Assembly (NCBI RefSeq): GCF_030272615.1
Contig: NC_081413.1
Span: 556,849,136-556,913,135 of the forward strand
Reading direction: 5' to 3'
Source: Cryptomeria japonica
Taxonomy: Eukaryota; Streptophyta; Pinopsida; Cupressales; Cupressaceae
Length of the DNA stretch: 64,000 bases
The position numbers and the translations under genes were made by a program. Position 1 is the stretch's first letter. Each line of letters opens with the position of its first letter. Below the pieces are notes generated by a model. It had not been told where the DNA came from. It searched no databases and saw only the letters and a program-made list of their open reading frames with translations. This document shows positions 46,015-57,709 of the stretch, piece by piece.

Positions 46015-47405
46015 ATGGCCTCAATCTCTCCTACCCCAAATGGCTCTCTCGCCCCCTCTAGTTTGAATTCTTCCCTTCCCTCCTCGTTTGGTCCACCCCC
46101 TCTTGCTTTGGTGGCTACGACGAGTGCTTCCCTCCTATTAGGGGATCCCACTCTAGTCGCCTCTCCTGGTGCTACTGCGACTATCGTGAACCCTATGGGC
46201 TCGATGACATTTTCCCTAGCTCGTGGTGCGATAGCTATATCTTGTAAACACACTTCAGATGTTGCTCCTTTGTCCCCGCTTACGGGGAAACATAGCTTCG
46301 CTGGTGTGGCTCAATCTGTGGCTCCCTCCTCCAATGGTGTTCATCCTCTCCCCTGCACCAAGACATCCCCTGTGATTGTCTGTGAGCAGGATGTGGTGGA
46401 TAACATTGGATTTTATCAACGGTGTGCCTTGGTGTGCAGATTTTTTTAGGGCTTTGGCCATCCCTACCAAATCTTCATTATTGGGTAAGTGACTCTTGGA
46501 AACCCTTGGTTGCTTACAACATTGAACTGTTTCCATGCACTAAAGGATTCTTCATTGCCTCCTTTACTTCCTCAAAGGATAATAATTTGATTCTAGTTAA
46601 GGTGTGGGTCTGGGATGCCCACACTCTCTCAATTAAACCTTGGACTACTGCTTTCAGCCCTCTCATTGAACCACTCAACGTGTGTCCAATATTGGTTCAC
46701 CTTTTGAATCTCCCCCCTTCATTTTTGGGAGCAGTCTTGTTACGAGGATATCAACAACTCTATTGGTCACTTCTTGATGGTGGGAGATGACACCTCCTCC
46801 ATGGGTCATTCCACATTTCCCGTATATTGGTTGAAATTGATATTGCTTCACCACTCCCTGGTGAAGTGGTCCTTGACACCTCCTCCATGGGCCATTGTAC
46901 ATTCGCCCATATCTTGGTTGACATTGATATTGCTTCACCACTCCCTGGTGATGTGGTCCTCGTGGTTGGGGATTGGTCATGGATGCAACCGCTCAATTTT
47001 GAGGGCCTCCCCTTCCGCTGTTGAAAATGCTTCACCATTGGCCACCTGGCTTCAAACTGCTCGTTTTCTCGTCGATGAGGGGTCCCCACCTAGTGGAAGG
47101 ATGCTACTATGGACCATTTAACAATTTATGCTTCGGAGGGGCTCTATGACGATTCAGGTGAGGGGTCTTCACTTGGTCCTTGTGCCACACTAAGGATTTT
47201 GCAATCTGATCATGCGACTCCCTTATCTTTAGAAGCTACTAGAGTCTCACTTGATGCAACTCCTGTCCAATCCTCTATGGCCTCCATGCAGCCTACGGAT
47301 ATTCTCACCGATCATCTTTCTACTGATTCCCTTCTGGATGATCTCCAACTTGAGGACCCAAAAATTTCTATCACTTAGACGATGGTTTGTCGACGATGGA
47401 AGGGG
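46015..47405 (+). pseudogene. LINE ORF1, DUF4283 plus zinc knuckle, broken
   Basis: The N-terminal part (MASISPTPNGSLAPSS) is Ser/Pro-rich. About 46500-46770 carries the DUF4283 core: CTKGFFIASFTSSKDNN, LSIKPWTTAFSPLIEPLNVC and LLNLPPSFLG. It is followed by the region GHCTFAHILVDIDIASPLP near 46890-46950, then PFRC and GHLASN, the zinc-knuckle area near 47010-47060, and a GVAT-like stretch. The protein would bind RNA in the LINE particle. A stop near 46447, an 86 bp tandem duplication at 46789-46960 that shifts the frame, and later breaks disable it. Confidence 0.8.
46789..46960 (+). repeat. 86 bp tandem duplication inside the LINE ORF1
   Basis: Both copies start GACACCTCCTCCATGGG and run to GTGGTCCT, with roughly ten differences. 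86 is not a multiple of three, so the reading frame changes here. Confidence 0.85.
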
Positions 47406-47614
47406 GGGTCCTCTCTCCCTCCCAATACCTCCCCCAAACTTGGCTCAGATGTCTTTGTTCCACCTTGATTGGGGTTGGGTTTGTGTTGTTTCTACATGAC
47501 TTCTTCACCTGCTTGGTTAGTTTTGTATTTTTGTTTTGTGGATAGTCCTAGACTATGTAAAAGGTCGACACCCTAGTCAATGCCGCTTTTTAATCAAAAA
47601 CATTAAGAGAAAGG

Positions 47615-48283
47615 TCAAGACTCCTTTCCCAACAATCACATAGAATCAAGAATCAAATAGTACATTTGTGGAGATAAAGGAAACTGTGAAGAAGTGTTTG
47701 TCTAGTTAAATCCAAATTATGTTGCCTTTTCAACACATTTCATTTTCTTCATTTTATATTACCGGTATTGTGCTAATTCAAAACAACGTATGTATATGAC
47801 TAGCATATTGCATTTTTTATTACAAGTTATTGAATTAAAATACTCAAATATATAAAATTATGTTTACACTCTTGTCAAAGCTATAAAAAATTATAGGCCA
47901 TGTAGGATAAGTGCAAAGGATATTAAATATGTGCCACATACAACTATGAGAGATATGTTCACTCAATGAGAGACTTTAGGTAAAATGCATAGATGGATAA
48001 ATGAGATCCAAGAATACAATTTGGAGGTGTATGATAGAAAATTGGTAAGAGATCAAAGCTTACACAAATTGATTATGTGCCCATTGTATGCCGCTTGAAC
48101 GATGTTCCGTGGTATAAGGATTGTACATTTTACTCGAGAAAGATGAATGTACCCCTAGAATGAGTAATAATCAGTAGAGAACGCTAAGTTGTAGTCTCAA
48201 AGTTATTTTACAGTGTACAATGAATTAATGTGAGGAGATCACAATAGATATTGCTCAACTATTTAAATTGGGAGCAAGCAAAT
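47615..48283 (+). pseudogene. Second copy of the old gypsy RNase H and linker region
   Basis: 47680-48160 repeats the content of 44180-44720: CATTTTCTTCATTTTATATT, TATAAAAAATTATAGGCC, the GAGATCCAAGAATA linker and TATGTGCCCATTGTATGCC. Both are diverged. This implies a second related element or a duplication, with the ORF1-only LINE between them. Confidence 0.65.
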
Positions 48284-49092
48284 TGATGGGCACACACTTA
48301 TAGTAAGAGGGGGTGAATCAATAGAAGACAAAATTTTACTTATTTAAAATTTAACAATCACAATAATAGAAAACATGCAAGATCCAAATAGTTAACAACA
48401 CAAAATCTACATGGAAACCCTTTCGGGGAAAACCCACGAAGAAGGATTGCTTTGATCTACTGTCCAAATCTAGCAACAACAAAAATAAAATGGTCATACA
48501 GTATGTGCAAGCAGTAGCCCACTAGAGACACTAATACCCACTTACAAAATTTGTATGCATCAACCTACTAGAGACTCCAGTCCCCACTTACAAAATTTAC
48601 AAGCACCAACCTATTGGAGACACCAATCCCCATAAAAAAGCACCAACTTAGCAAGAGACATCAATCTCTTCTTTTAGGAGGCACCAATCTCTTCTACAAA
48701 ATTTCACCTTCTAGATGGTGCTTCTTCAACAAATGATGAACATATTTTACACTTTCACACTTCACAAAATATGATCTTTATTAAATATGTTATTCTCTGT
48801 ATTTGAATGATAAAATATTTTCGCACACACCATACATACAAACACACTTCATCTTTTCTATACCCCTTTGGGCTCCAAAACTAAATACATAGGTTGACCA
48901 TATAAAATCAAATGGTAATAATAAAATTCCATGTGTTGGCCTCTTTCAAAATAAATACATTCCACCACTCGGCCTCCAATAACCTCTTTCAAAATTATAA
49001 AATTCCACGAGTCAACCTCCAAAGCTAGTATAACAAACAATCTCCCAAACTTAGATATCAACAACCTTTGTCATCAATGAATATTTCCAACA
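48284..49092 (-). repeat. Solo LTR-like remnant related to the copia LTR family
   Basis: Begins TGATGGGCACACACTTATAG, has GAGGGGGTGAATCA and TGGAAACCCTTTCGGGGAAA as in 18971-20458, and ends TTTCCAACA at 49092 followed by a polypurine-like complement ATATCCCTTCTC. It looks like an LTR with a few bases of interior, 809 bp. Target duplication not found. Confidence 0.55.
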
Positions 49093-49149
49093 ATATCCCT
49101 TCTCGAACAAAACACACTTTAACATTAATTACATCTCCTATGCTAATAA

Positions 49150-50145
49150 AATGATGTGTGAATGCAAACAAGATATTTGTGGAGGGTATTTTTCAGGCCA
49201 AGATCATTGCACACAAAATTATTAGGATAGTACACTAGTGGCCTATATTGTTTAAGGATGTGGTTGAAGCCTTAAGAAAATGTGACACTCATCAAAGTTT
49301 TTAATCAAGTTGAAATTTCTAGGTGCTCTCCTCTTATAGTTGTATAGGTCAAAGCTTGATTTCAACAATGGGCAATTGAAATTCATAAGAGAAATCCAAA
49401 AAAAATAAAGCAATCAATATAAGTGGATTTTGTGACCACTGACTACTTTACCAAACAAGTTTCCAATCCATGATGCTATATCTAAGATGGTAGACTTCTT
49501 GATTAACAATATAATATCCAAGTTTGATGTGCCTAAAAGAATTATTATTGATAATGTCATATGTTTGATATCTCATGGCATCTCAAGTTTGTGCACTAAA
49601 CATGGAATTGATCTAATTTATTCATCCCCTTTTCATTCATAAAGTAATGGACAAGTTGAATCCACAGTATCAATAATAATTCTTTTAGGCACATTAAAGT
49701 ATTAAATATGAACAAAAAAGATGAAATGATAAGTTTAAGTTTGCTTTATAGGTTGATAGAATAGCCTTCAACACAACTATTGATAAGAGCCCATTTGAGC
49801 TAGTTTATGGACTAGAAGCCAAGATGCCTATCATCTTGGAGCTACCAATATATAAGTTATTGAATGATGTTGAAGGAGAAAAAATGGTGTAATTACTCAA
49901 AGAATACTAGAGTTTACTAAACTATATAACAATGGATTCAAAGAATTTGCATATTGGTGATTTGGCTCTCATAAGAAATGCTAGATCATAAAAGAAATAA
50001 TGAAAAGTTTTATCCCTTGTGGGTTGGACCATATAAGATTGCAAAATAAATTGGTCACAATGTGTACCACCTCAACGATTTAATAGGAAATTTAATGGAG
50101 TTATCAATTCATTGCCAACATCTTAAACATTACTTCTGATAACTA
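49150..50145 (+). pseudogene. Old gypsy integrase
   Basis: Zinc-finger remnant FQAKIIAHKIIRIVH and LRKCDTH near 49185-49300. Core words are VDFVTTDYFTKQV near 49430-49460, IIIDNVI near 49540 (second D kept), SPFHS*SNGQVEST near 49625-49660 (E kept), and the C-terminal LHIGDLALIRN-like region near 49940-49980. It ends near 50140. Stops are many. Confidence 0.75.
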
Positions 50146-52400
50146 ATGATATTGGGTCATGTATATAATGTGTTTTGTATGTGTTTGACCTTTTTTAATC
50201 ATGGCTCATAGTGTATTTTCCCCAATCCCTTCTTTGTTGTCTTTTTCTATGGTCTACACTCAAATATCTAACTTTTTGTTGTGCATACAAAAAGACACAA
50301 GTCCCCAACAATAGTTAATGTTGGGACTCAAAATGACAATATTAAAATTTACTAAGTCCCATCTCCTTTATGCATTAGACGACATTTCACCCATTATATA
50401 CACCAATTTGAGAAATTTATTAACAAGTGCCCTTTTGTAAAATTTGCCTAAGTGTTCTTCCTTTTCATCTTTATTATCCTTATTGAGTGTGGGGAGTTGC
50501 AAAAACTAAGAAAGCTCCAACTCCAAGAGTGTTTTGATCATTTCTTATTGATGTTTATGGAGTTGTGGACTTTTGGCAGACTATCAAATATTTCATGTCC
50601 AATCCTAATGTCCACTCCAACATAGGATTCTTGCATGAGTCATTGAGTCCTTCATTGTATTCTCCTTTACCTCGCATGTTCGCGAAGCTTTAGTGTCTTT
50701 CCAAGCATCTTCCCTTTCCTTTCCTCAACTTCACACTTTCAATTCTCTAGTCCTTTTTGCACCTTTTTTCCAAAACCCTAGTGCATCTTCAAATTTCCTC
50801 CATTTCCCTCCAACTTCAAATGTTTTGTTCACACCCTCAACTTGCTCATTTTCACCCATTTACAAAATTTTGACCAACTATTAAACTCTTGTTCTCGTAT
50901 CCAATTCTTATCTCAAGTCCCACAATGACACTTCACACTTCCCATCATTCCCCTTTTTCCTCGCATTCCCCTCCAAAAATTTTGTGAACTTTTTTGGAGC
51001 CTTAGTCTTTCATTCAAGTGTCTCATTCTAATGTCAACTTCCACATTGGATTCCCACAAAAGTTCTCAATGCTTGTTTTTTGTTCATTACTTCTTGTGTG
51101 TAGTTCAACTTATGACTTCTAGACATCCTATTCCTATGTCTAGTTCCACATCATTCTCCTACACTTATCCATATTGATTCCCTACCTCATTTTGCCCTTC
51201 TTGTAGAGTTTTGTCTAACTTCCAAACTTCATAGTTATGACCTTTCCTAATGTCCTATCTGACATGAAAACCCCACATCCTTTGTTTAAACATTTAGTCT
51301 TCCATCAAACTTTCACATTTATTTGAATTCACCTCAACCCCTACCCTGACCTTTTGAGAATGACATTAATGTCCAAATTTGACCTTGCAACTACTTCAAA
51401 AAGATTTTCTTGCCTAGACATTAATTTCATAAGATTATAACTTATCTCACACACCACATTTATGATGTCCAACTCTTAGTCAAATCCCCATAAGCAATCA
51501 AGTGACCTTAAAAATGCTCAAAGTACTAGTTCATTCTCTAGAACAACTCATTTCTACATTTCCACATGACTGTAAGTGTTAAAGATTATCTAGGGTTTCA
51601 AATCCTACAAGTTTGTTCACCTATAGAGCAACATTTTTTGTAAATATCAAAGAGCTAGTTTGTAACAATTGTCTATAGTTGAATATCTTCGTGGTAATTT
51701 GTAGTCATTCAAGAAAACTTATAAGTAACTAATTGTGACAACATTTTGGGGTTTCCTCTTGCCACATTTGTTGTTATGAATATTATACAGACTTGATAAG
51801 TGTTGCAACATTTTAATTCATTGCAAACATTGTTTTTAATGGTCTCTTATAGATTGCATTAAATTGCTCTAAATTACATTCTCAAGTGAGAAAATTAGTA
51901 ATGAACATTCTAGGCTAATTGGAGTGCTTTTTATTATATTTTATATAATTAAAAACAAGAGCACTTAAAGAGGACTCATGATTTGCACTGAATACTTCCT
52001 ATTTTCTATTTTTGACTTCCAATTTTTGAATGATCACATGTGATTGGAGATCATTAAAAAACAATCGTATTTCCTATTGCAACAAATAATAATTTCTAGA
52101 TACTAAAAATCAACCCATTTTTACGGTAATCAAGTTGGTTGGAACACTAAGAAGATGATGCTACAACTCTAGAATGGCAAGGAACACTGCAATGCAAACG
52201 TGGTGTTACTATAAGGAACCAACCAATACGTATAATTGGAGGAAATCCTAGGTTGTAAGCAAAGTAAAACACCTCGAGGAAATATCTTGTATAGTTATAT
52301 ATGTGAATCATCGTAGGGAGCTCACCCTCCCAAGAAGTAGATCCCAAGGTTCTTTGAAAAAGGACCCCAATGTGATATTCAAAGTTAGGCCAAAATCTCA
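50146..52400. other. Non-coding region, possible 3' LTR of the old gypsy
   Basis: Pyrimidine-rich from 50620 to 51350, with words such as CTAATGTC and CCACAT recurring. Its place after the integrase would fit a 3' LTR, possibly opening near TGTTGGGACTC at 50315, but I could not match it to 30300-31150. No gene is seen. Confidence 0.35.
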
Positions 52401-53567
52401 TAGGAAATGAAGGATGTTTCTTCTATGAAAAAAAAAATTATTAGAAGAAGCAAATTCTACATATTATTTTTTGAGAAGAAAACATCATTAAAGATAATAA
52501 TAATCGCTCACAATGTGGATTGATCTACAATTTTGTGTTTGGCCATCTCCCCAAGGCATCCAATTGAGTGTCAAACCTAATTGATTTCTATTAATTTTGT
52601 AGGAGCCAAATATCTACTTTTTAATGAGAGGTATCTTCTTGGTAATATTTCATTTTTTAAAAGATAGAGAAATAACCTTTGAGAAAGGGGCCTAGTTCAT
52701 GGCTTGCAACAAGTTGGTTAGGAAGTACTAGGATGACAATTTTGACCTAAGGAAGGAGATACCAAAAGAAATGGCCTATCTAGATTAAGTTGCCTTTTTT
52801 CCTACCAATTTCAAAGGGAACAAATTATTCAAGGCAATATGAGACTCTGTTGGAAAACTTATCAAGTCACAAAATGACTTATCAATGCAAGCTAACTACT
52901 TTTGCTACAAGTTGGGTAGATGATGTTATTAAGGATCTACAAGAATGTATTGAAATCGAGTTGTAGAATCAAGTTTAAAAAAATTACGAGTAAATCCCTT
53001 TCAAGCGCACTCATTGTCAAGAGTATGGACATTTTTTATGCAATTGCCTCGTAAAAGCTCAAACAATTGTACAAGGAAACTCTTAAGGCTGTTCAAAATG
53101 ACAATTTGCTATTGTGATAAGAGACAAAATCGAGGAAACTAGGATGTAGTCATTGAGGGAATGCTTCTTCTACCAAAAAAATCAATTTGATGCATTCGAA
53201 GATAAAAATGAAAATCACAAGGATGTGACACATATCTACGGTGGAGACTATCAAAGGGATTTCAAATATAGATACTCTCAAAGAAAAAGGTCATGATGAA
53301 ATGCAAGAGATTTAAAAAACACCAATATAGAAGAAGAGGATGCTTAAGGAAGTGGAAAGTGGTACAAAGTTTAATTTGATGACAAAGGTTGTTGATCCAA
53401 AAAAGGCGCATGGAAAATTGAACGAGGATGATTTTTTTTTTAGTAATATCCTTGAGTCAATGGAAACTTAATTTGATTGTGGCACACTTGCTTAGAAGGT
53501 TGATCAACCTACAAAATTAAGTCATTGCAAACATGTTCCAAATACGCCATTGAGAGCTCCCAAAAGC

Positions 53568-54061
53568 AAATACCTCTAGAAAATTATAAGAGACATTTGA
53601 AAAGAGGAGAACAAATTTTGATAGATGCTCTAAAAGGGAAGGCAAAGAAGGTAGTGACTCACAACCTTAGAAAATGATTATTTTTGGTTAAAATATAAGG
53701 GGCAAAGTTATTGCCTTAGAAGAACCCATCAAACTAAGATTTAACTTCTTCTATCTACAATAAAAATTTTGCAAGAATTTTTACTTCCAAAGAATGAATT
53801 TTTAAGAATCATCAAAATACCTCTAGAAAATTATAAGAGACATTTGAAAAGAGGAGAACAAATTTTGATAGATGCTCTAAAAGGGAAGGCAAAGAAGGTA
53901 GTGACTCACAACCTTAGAAAATGATTATTTTTGGTTAAAATATAAGGGGCAAAGTTATTGCCTTAGAAGAACCCATCAAACTAAGATTTAACTTCTTCTA
54001 TCTACAATAAAAATTTTGCAAGAATTTTTACTTCCAAAGAATGAATTTTTAAGAATCATCA
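53568..54061 (+). repeat. Perfect 247 bp tandem duplication
   Basis: 53568-53814 is repeated without visible difference at 53815-54061 (AAATACCTCTAGAAAATTAT to AAGAATCATC). Perfection inside a decayed LINE means either a recent duplication or an assembly artefact. Confidence 0.95.
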
Positions 54062-55139
54062 ATATTTGGAATGACGATAAGCATGTTGAGTGCATTTGCC
54101 TTAGGGGTCAATCCAAGGGCATTGCCACAAGCTCAAAGAAAGAAGAAATGTAAACTCGTATTATTAAAGGATATGCCTTGAATTATGATATATTTGTAAT
54201 GCCAAGCTTTTAAAAAATGTTAATTTAACTAATGTGTGTGGGCCTAATCATCACTTCTTGTTAAAGGAGCACTAACAAATAGGCTGGAAAATTGGATCAT
54301 TGCCAAATGGTGGTGACTATGATTTGATTTGGCGGTTAGTGGTGAAAAAAGAGGGAGTGATATTGTTGGATCAGAATTCTCGATGTGCGTTGGACCTCAT
54401 GGAGGAAAGAAATCTTCTTGACGTTGCTCCCAAAGATTGAATAGATTCAAATAGAAGAAACGAAAATGTGAGAGATTAGACAGATTCATTGTTGATGAAT
54501 CTCTCTTGGTACTAAATGTTGATGTTGAATCCTTTATTTATCTTTGCCTCATTGAGTCATAAGGATTTGAATGAAGTCAATGTAGAAGAGACTGATATTG
54601 ACAGGTCTCATGCAAAACTGACATATGCTAGAAAGTAAAGGATTGGCAAACGAGCAGAATGAAACATGAGCTAGCAAAGCTGAGGAATATGACTTCTATC
54701 TCAGTTGGAGATGCCTCCTTGTTGCGTCTTAGATCCAAGGCTTTGTGAGCTCACCTAGGAGATGCAAATTCCAATTTTTTTCACAAATAGGGCATTGCTC
54801 ATAGAATGTGAAATCATATTTCAGTAATTAAAAGATATGAGAATGGTCTAAAAGAGGATGAGGCAATAAGAACAGCAGCTATGTATTTTTTTCAGTCCTT
54901 AGGAATGAGGCTCGAGAAGAGTTGCTTTAACTTATCTCAAATCTTGCAACGGATGCAATGAATAAGCAGCTGGTTAAGGAAATTACCTTCAGCTCTCATT
55001 TGCAAGTCGTACCACTCATAAAGTTATTACTTTAAAAAAAAGTAGTTTCGTCTTGTCTGGCTGTTTGCTAAGGAAGAAGAAAGCCTAATTCAAGTGGTGG
55101 GTGTCTCAATATCAAATTCAAAAACCTCCGGAACCATAT

Positions 55140-55560
55140 TAACAGTTATTATCATTTATTTATATAGTGCCTCCAAGGAAAATCCAAATGCTGCAGGGAT
55201 TGGCGGAGTCATTGTTGATGATAAAGGAAAAATCGTAGTATAATATGCTGAGGATTTGGGTAAAAATCTAAACAATGTTGCTTCATTTTTTTGATATTTC
55301 CCAAGGTCTGAAAATTTCTCTCTCGAAAAAGAATGAAAGTTAAGAGAGTTTTAGGGTGATCCCATTTGGCCATCAAGTCTGCAAAAGGAATTTTGAAGGT
55401 AAGCAATCTCTTGTTAAACACTATTATGCAGGAAATTAAAAATTGTGCAATAGTTTCCTTATCATCATGTTAGCGCATATCGGGACGAATTATAATCGAA
55501 TGGCCGGTTCTTTTTCCAATGACGACATTAAGTTGAGCGAGCGGCTGCTCATCACCAAGT
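55140..55560 (+). pseudogene. C-terminal RNase H of the LINE
   Basis: YSASKENPNAAGIGGVIVDD matches the plant RNase H opening (FDGASKGNPGxAGxGGV...D). It is followed by YAEDLG and NNVAS, then LKISLSKK and IKSAKGILKVSN. Its place just before the 3' end fits plant L1 elements that carry a C-terminal RNase H. The first D is changed and stops are present. Confidence 0.7.
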
Positions 55561-55820
55561 GGAGTGGGAGCTAGACCAGGGCTTTCTTCTCTCCTGCTTT
55601 TGGCTGTTTATGTTTGCAGCTTGCAGCTTTCTTTTCTTCGTCCCCATGTAGCTCTGCTCCTTGGGTTGAGGCTATTTGTACACTCTAATGTAATGCATTT
55701 TTTATTGCTTAAAAGACTATTTTAATAAAACATTGCTTGGGAAACTTTCAATCCTTCTGTGTTGATGGTGGCTTGCAATTGAGTTCAGCTGAATGGACCA
55801 CCAAAGTACTTACAGAATTA

Positions 55821-56380
55821 GGAGAGGACCCAATAGTTGGGCACCCTAACTTCCTGTTTCTCAAAATCTTATGTGGAAATTTCAAATCTCTCAATTTTTT
55901 ACAGCAGTTTACTTGGCAAGTCCACTGCTAATAACTAAGGTTTTAAATCATTAGGGGACAGGGCCCAGTGGTTTCGTACCCTAACTTCACGCTTCTCATT
56001 ATCCAAAGTGGAAATTTCAAATCACTACCAATTTTTTATAGTAGCTTATTCGGCAAGTCCCCTGCTTATAACTAAGATTTTAGGACCACATCATCAAATA
56101 TGATGCCACATCAGCATGCTTTTTGCCAATATGTCCAAAAACAGTCCAAAAATAATGAGACTGGTATTTGTGCACCAATATGTGGTGCACTAATGTGGCA
56201 TCACACGATTTGCTACTTTTTAGCTCAAGGAACACATTTCATTCAATTATGGGTTGTCACATCAACACTTACAATGTTAAAGTTACAACTATTGGTACAA
56301 TATTGTCAAGAATACTGGGTATTAAATCAACAAGTGCTATAAAAACTATTGAAACATGCTCAACTACTGGGTCCTCTCCC
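55821..56380. mobile_element. MITE with about 23 bp terminal inverted repeats
   Basis: The left end GGAGAGGACCCAATAGTTGG pairs with the right end CTACTGGGTCCTCTCC, 2 mismatches over about 23 bp. The element is 560 bp. Inside, a diverged direct repeat of about 130 bp (55821-55945 and 55956-56085) repeats the left end with GGACAGGGCCCAGTGGTT. The flanks are TTA and TAA, not a clear duplication, so the superfamily is open. Confidence 0.7.
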
Positions 56381-57700
56381 CTAAATGCTTAGCTCTATAA
56401 ATTTCATGAAATAATGACAGTGGCTTCAGCAAAAGTGAGCTATGCATAAAACCCAGAATCCAAACAGAGAATCTTTAATTTTCTAATTAACAGAACCAAT
56501 TTCCATTTTTGGGGAGAACACTTGCAAACATGGTTCAGAATGTGTTCATTGCTAACATATATATAGATGAATACTGTATGATTCATTAACTGGTGACAAT
56601 GGCTTCAGCAAAAGAGAGTTCAGTGCAAACCTGAACTCCAAATGTAAACTGCTAGATTGGGAATCCTTAATTTTTCTATGGAATGGAATCAATTTTCCTT
56701 TAGGTGTAACCATTTGCGCACGTTTTACTGTGCGTCCACTGCTAACATACATATCGATATGAATCACTTGTTCGGTACGGGCATATTTTGTGGGTTCTCC
56801 TAATCTGTTTGTATGTCCAAATAATGCAAGTGCCAAATATTACCTTGCAACACATATTTACAGATTCACTTTCACATCAGTAGGTAAAGCTGATTTGTAT
56901 CACATGCATCCTTGTGGACTTCCTCCTGTCATTACACTTTGGGAGTGAAGTCACTCTATTGTTGTATGAAAAGTCAATCTACTAGGTCAGATTACTACAT
57001 TCTCAAAAAGTTAAGCGTGCAACTTTTTAATGTCCACATCATCTTTGAGCTTTGAACTTTGATCTAACATGGGCATAGTGTGTTTGCTACTCTCTGGTAT
57101 TCCCCTTCCAAAAGACCTCCCTCTCTTCGTAAATCCAACTTATTTCCTAGACACGTGTTTTTATTAAAAAAGTTATATAAAGTTTTGCTATTGAGCGACA
57201 ACTTAGCGACCAATTGATCAAGTCCAGATAGTTCTTCGGCGGAAAATAAATATCACACACATTTCTTGCTAGTCATGAAATGCAACATGAAAGTCAAGCA
57301 ACACTTAGAAAAATATAAATATCAGAGAATGAAAGGTGAAAACTGTCACATGAATTTGATAGGGTATTTGGTTTGTCACATCAATTTTTCCATTGAAGTA
57401 AATTTCAAATTCTGATATTCCTGCCCTTGTGGATTTTATGCCTACAAGCTAACACCAAAATGAGTTCAACCTTCATTTAGACCAATATTTAACATCGGTA
57501 TTATCTTCCAACCCAATTATTATTCAAGCATAAAATGTGTTGACATGAAAAGTTCAAAATGTTACTCTGAAAAGTGAATTCAAGGTGGCCACAATTTTGA
57601 AAATACCTGCTGGCACTTGTATCTTTGGAAGGTTGAACTCTTTTTCAAATACCATGATTTATAAAAAAAATTACAAAGATCCCTTTTAATAAAAAAATAT
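56381..57700. other. Unassigned intergenic sequence
   Basis: 56420-56470 and 56590-56650 share words (ACAGTGGCTTCAGCAAAAG and ACAATGGCTTCAGCAAAAG), suggesting a diverged duplication. No gene or element border seen. Confidence 0.4.
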
Positions 57701-57709
57701 AATTCCCAT

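Larger units (their letters stand above)
45997..47598 (+). mobile_element. ORF1-only LINE, apparently complete 1.6 kb unit
   Basis: A 16 bp duplication AACATTAAGAGAAAGG flanks it (45981-45996 and 47599-47614), and the end is TTTTTAATCAAAA. The ORF1 start codon at 46015 lies only 18 bp from the left border, so the 5' end looks near complete. After ORF1 (to about 47400) the 3' untranslated region follows with no endonuclease or RT. This resembles the mammalian HAL1 idea of a half-LINE moved by a relative's enzyme. Confidence 0.85.
52400..55735 (+). mobile_element. L1-type LINE, decayed, most of the RT deleted
   Basis: Order of remnants: ORF1 with a LFKAIWDSVGKLIKSQ block near 52820-52870 and a knuckle remnant HCQEYGHFLCNC near 53010-53050; endonuclease words NVCGPN (54225), GGDYDLI (54310) and EERNLLDVAP (54400-54430); the pre-RT block GDANSNFFHK near 54755-54785; an RNase H at 55140-55560; and a 3' tail ending AATAAAAC near 55725. 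The RT between about 55050 and 55080 is missing, so there is a large internal deletion. Confidence 0.75.
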
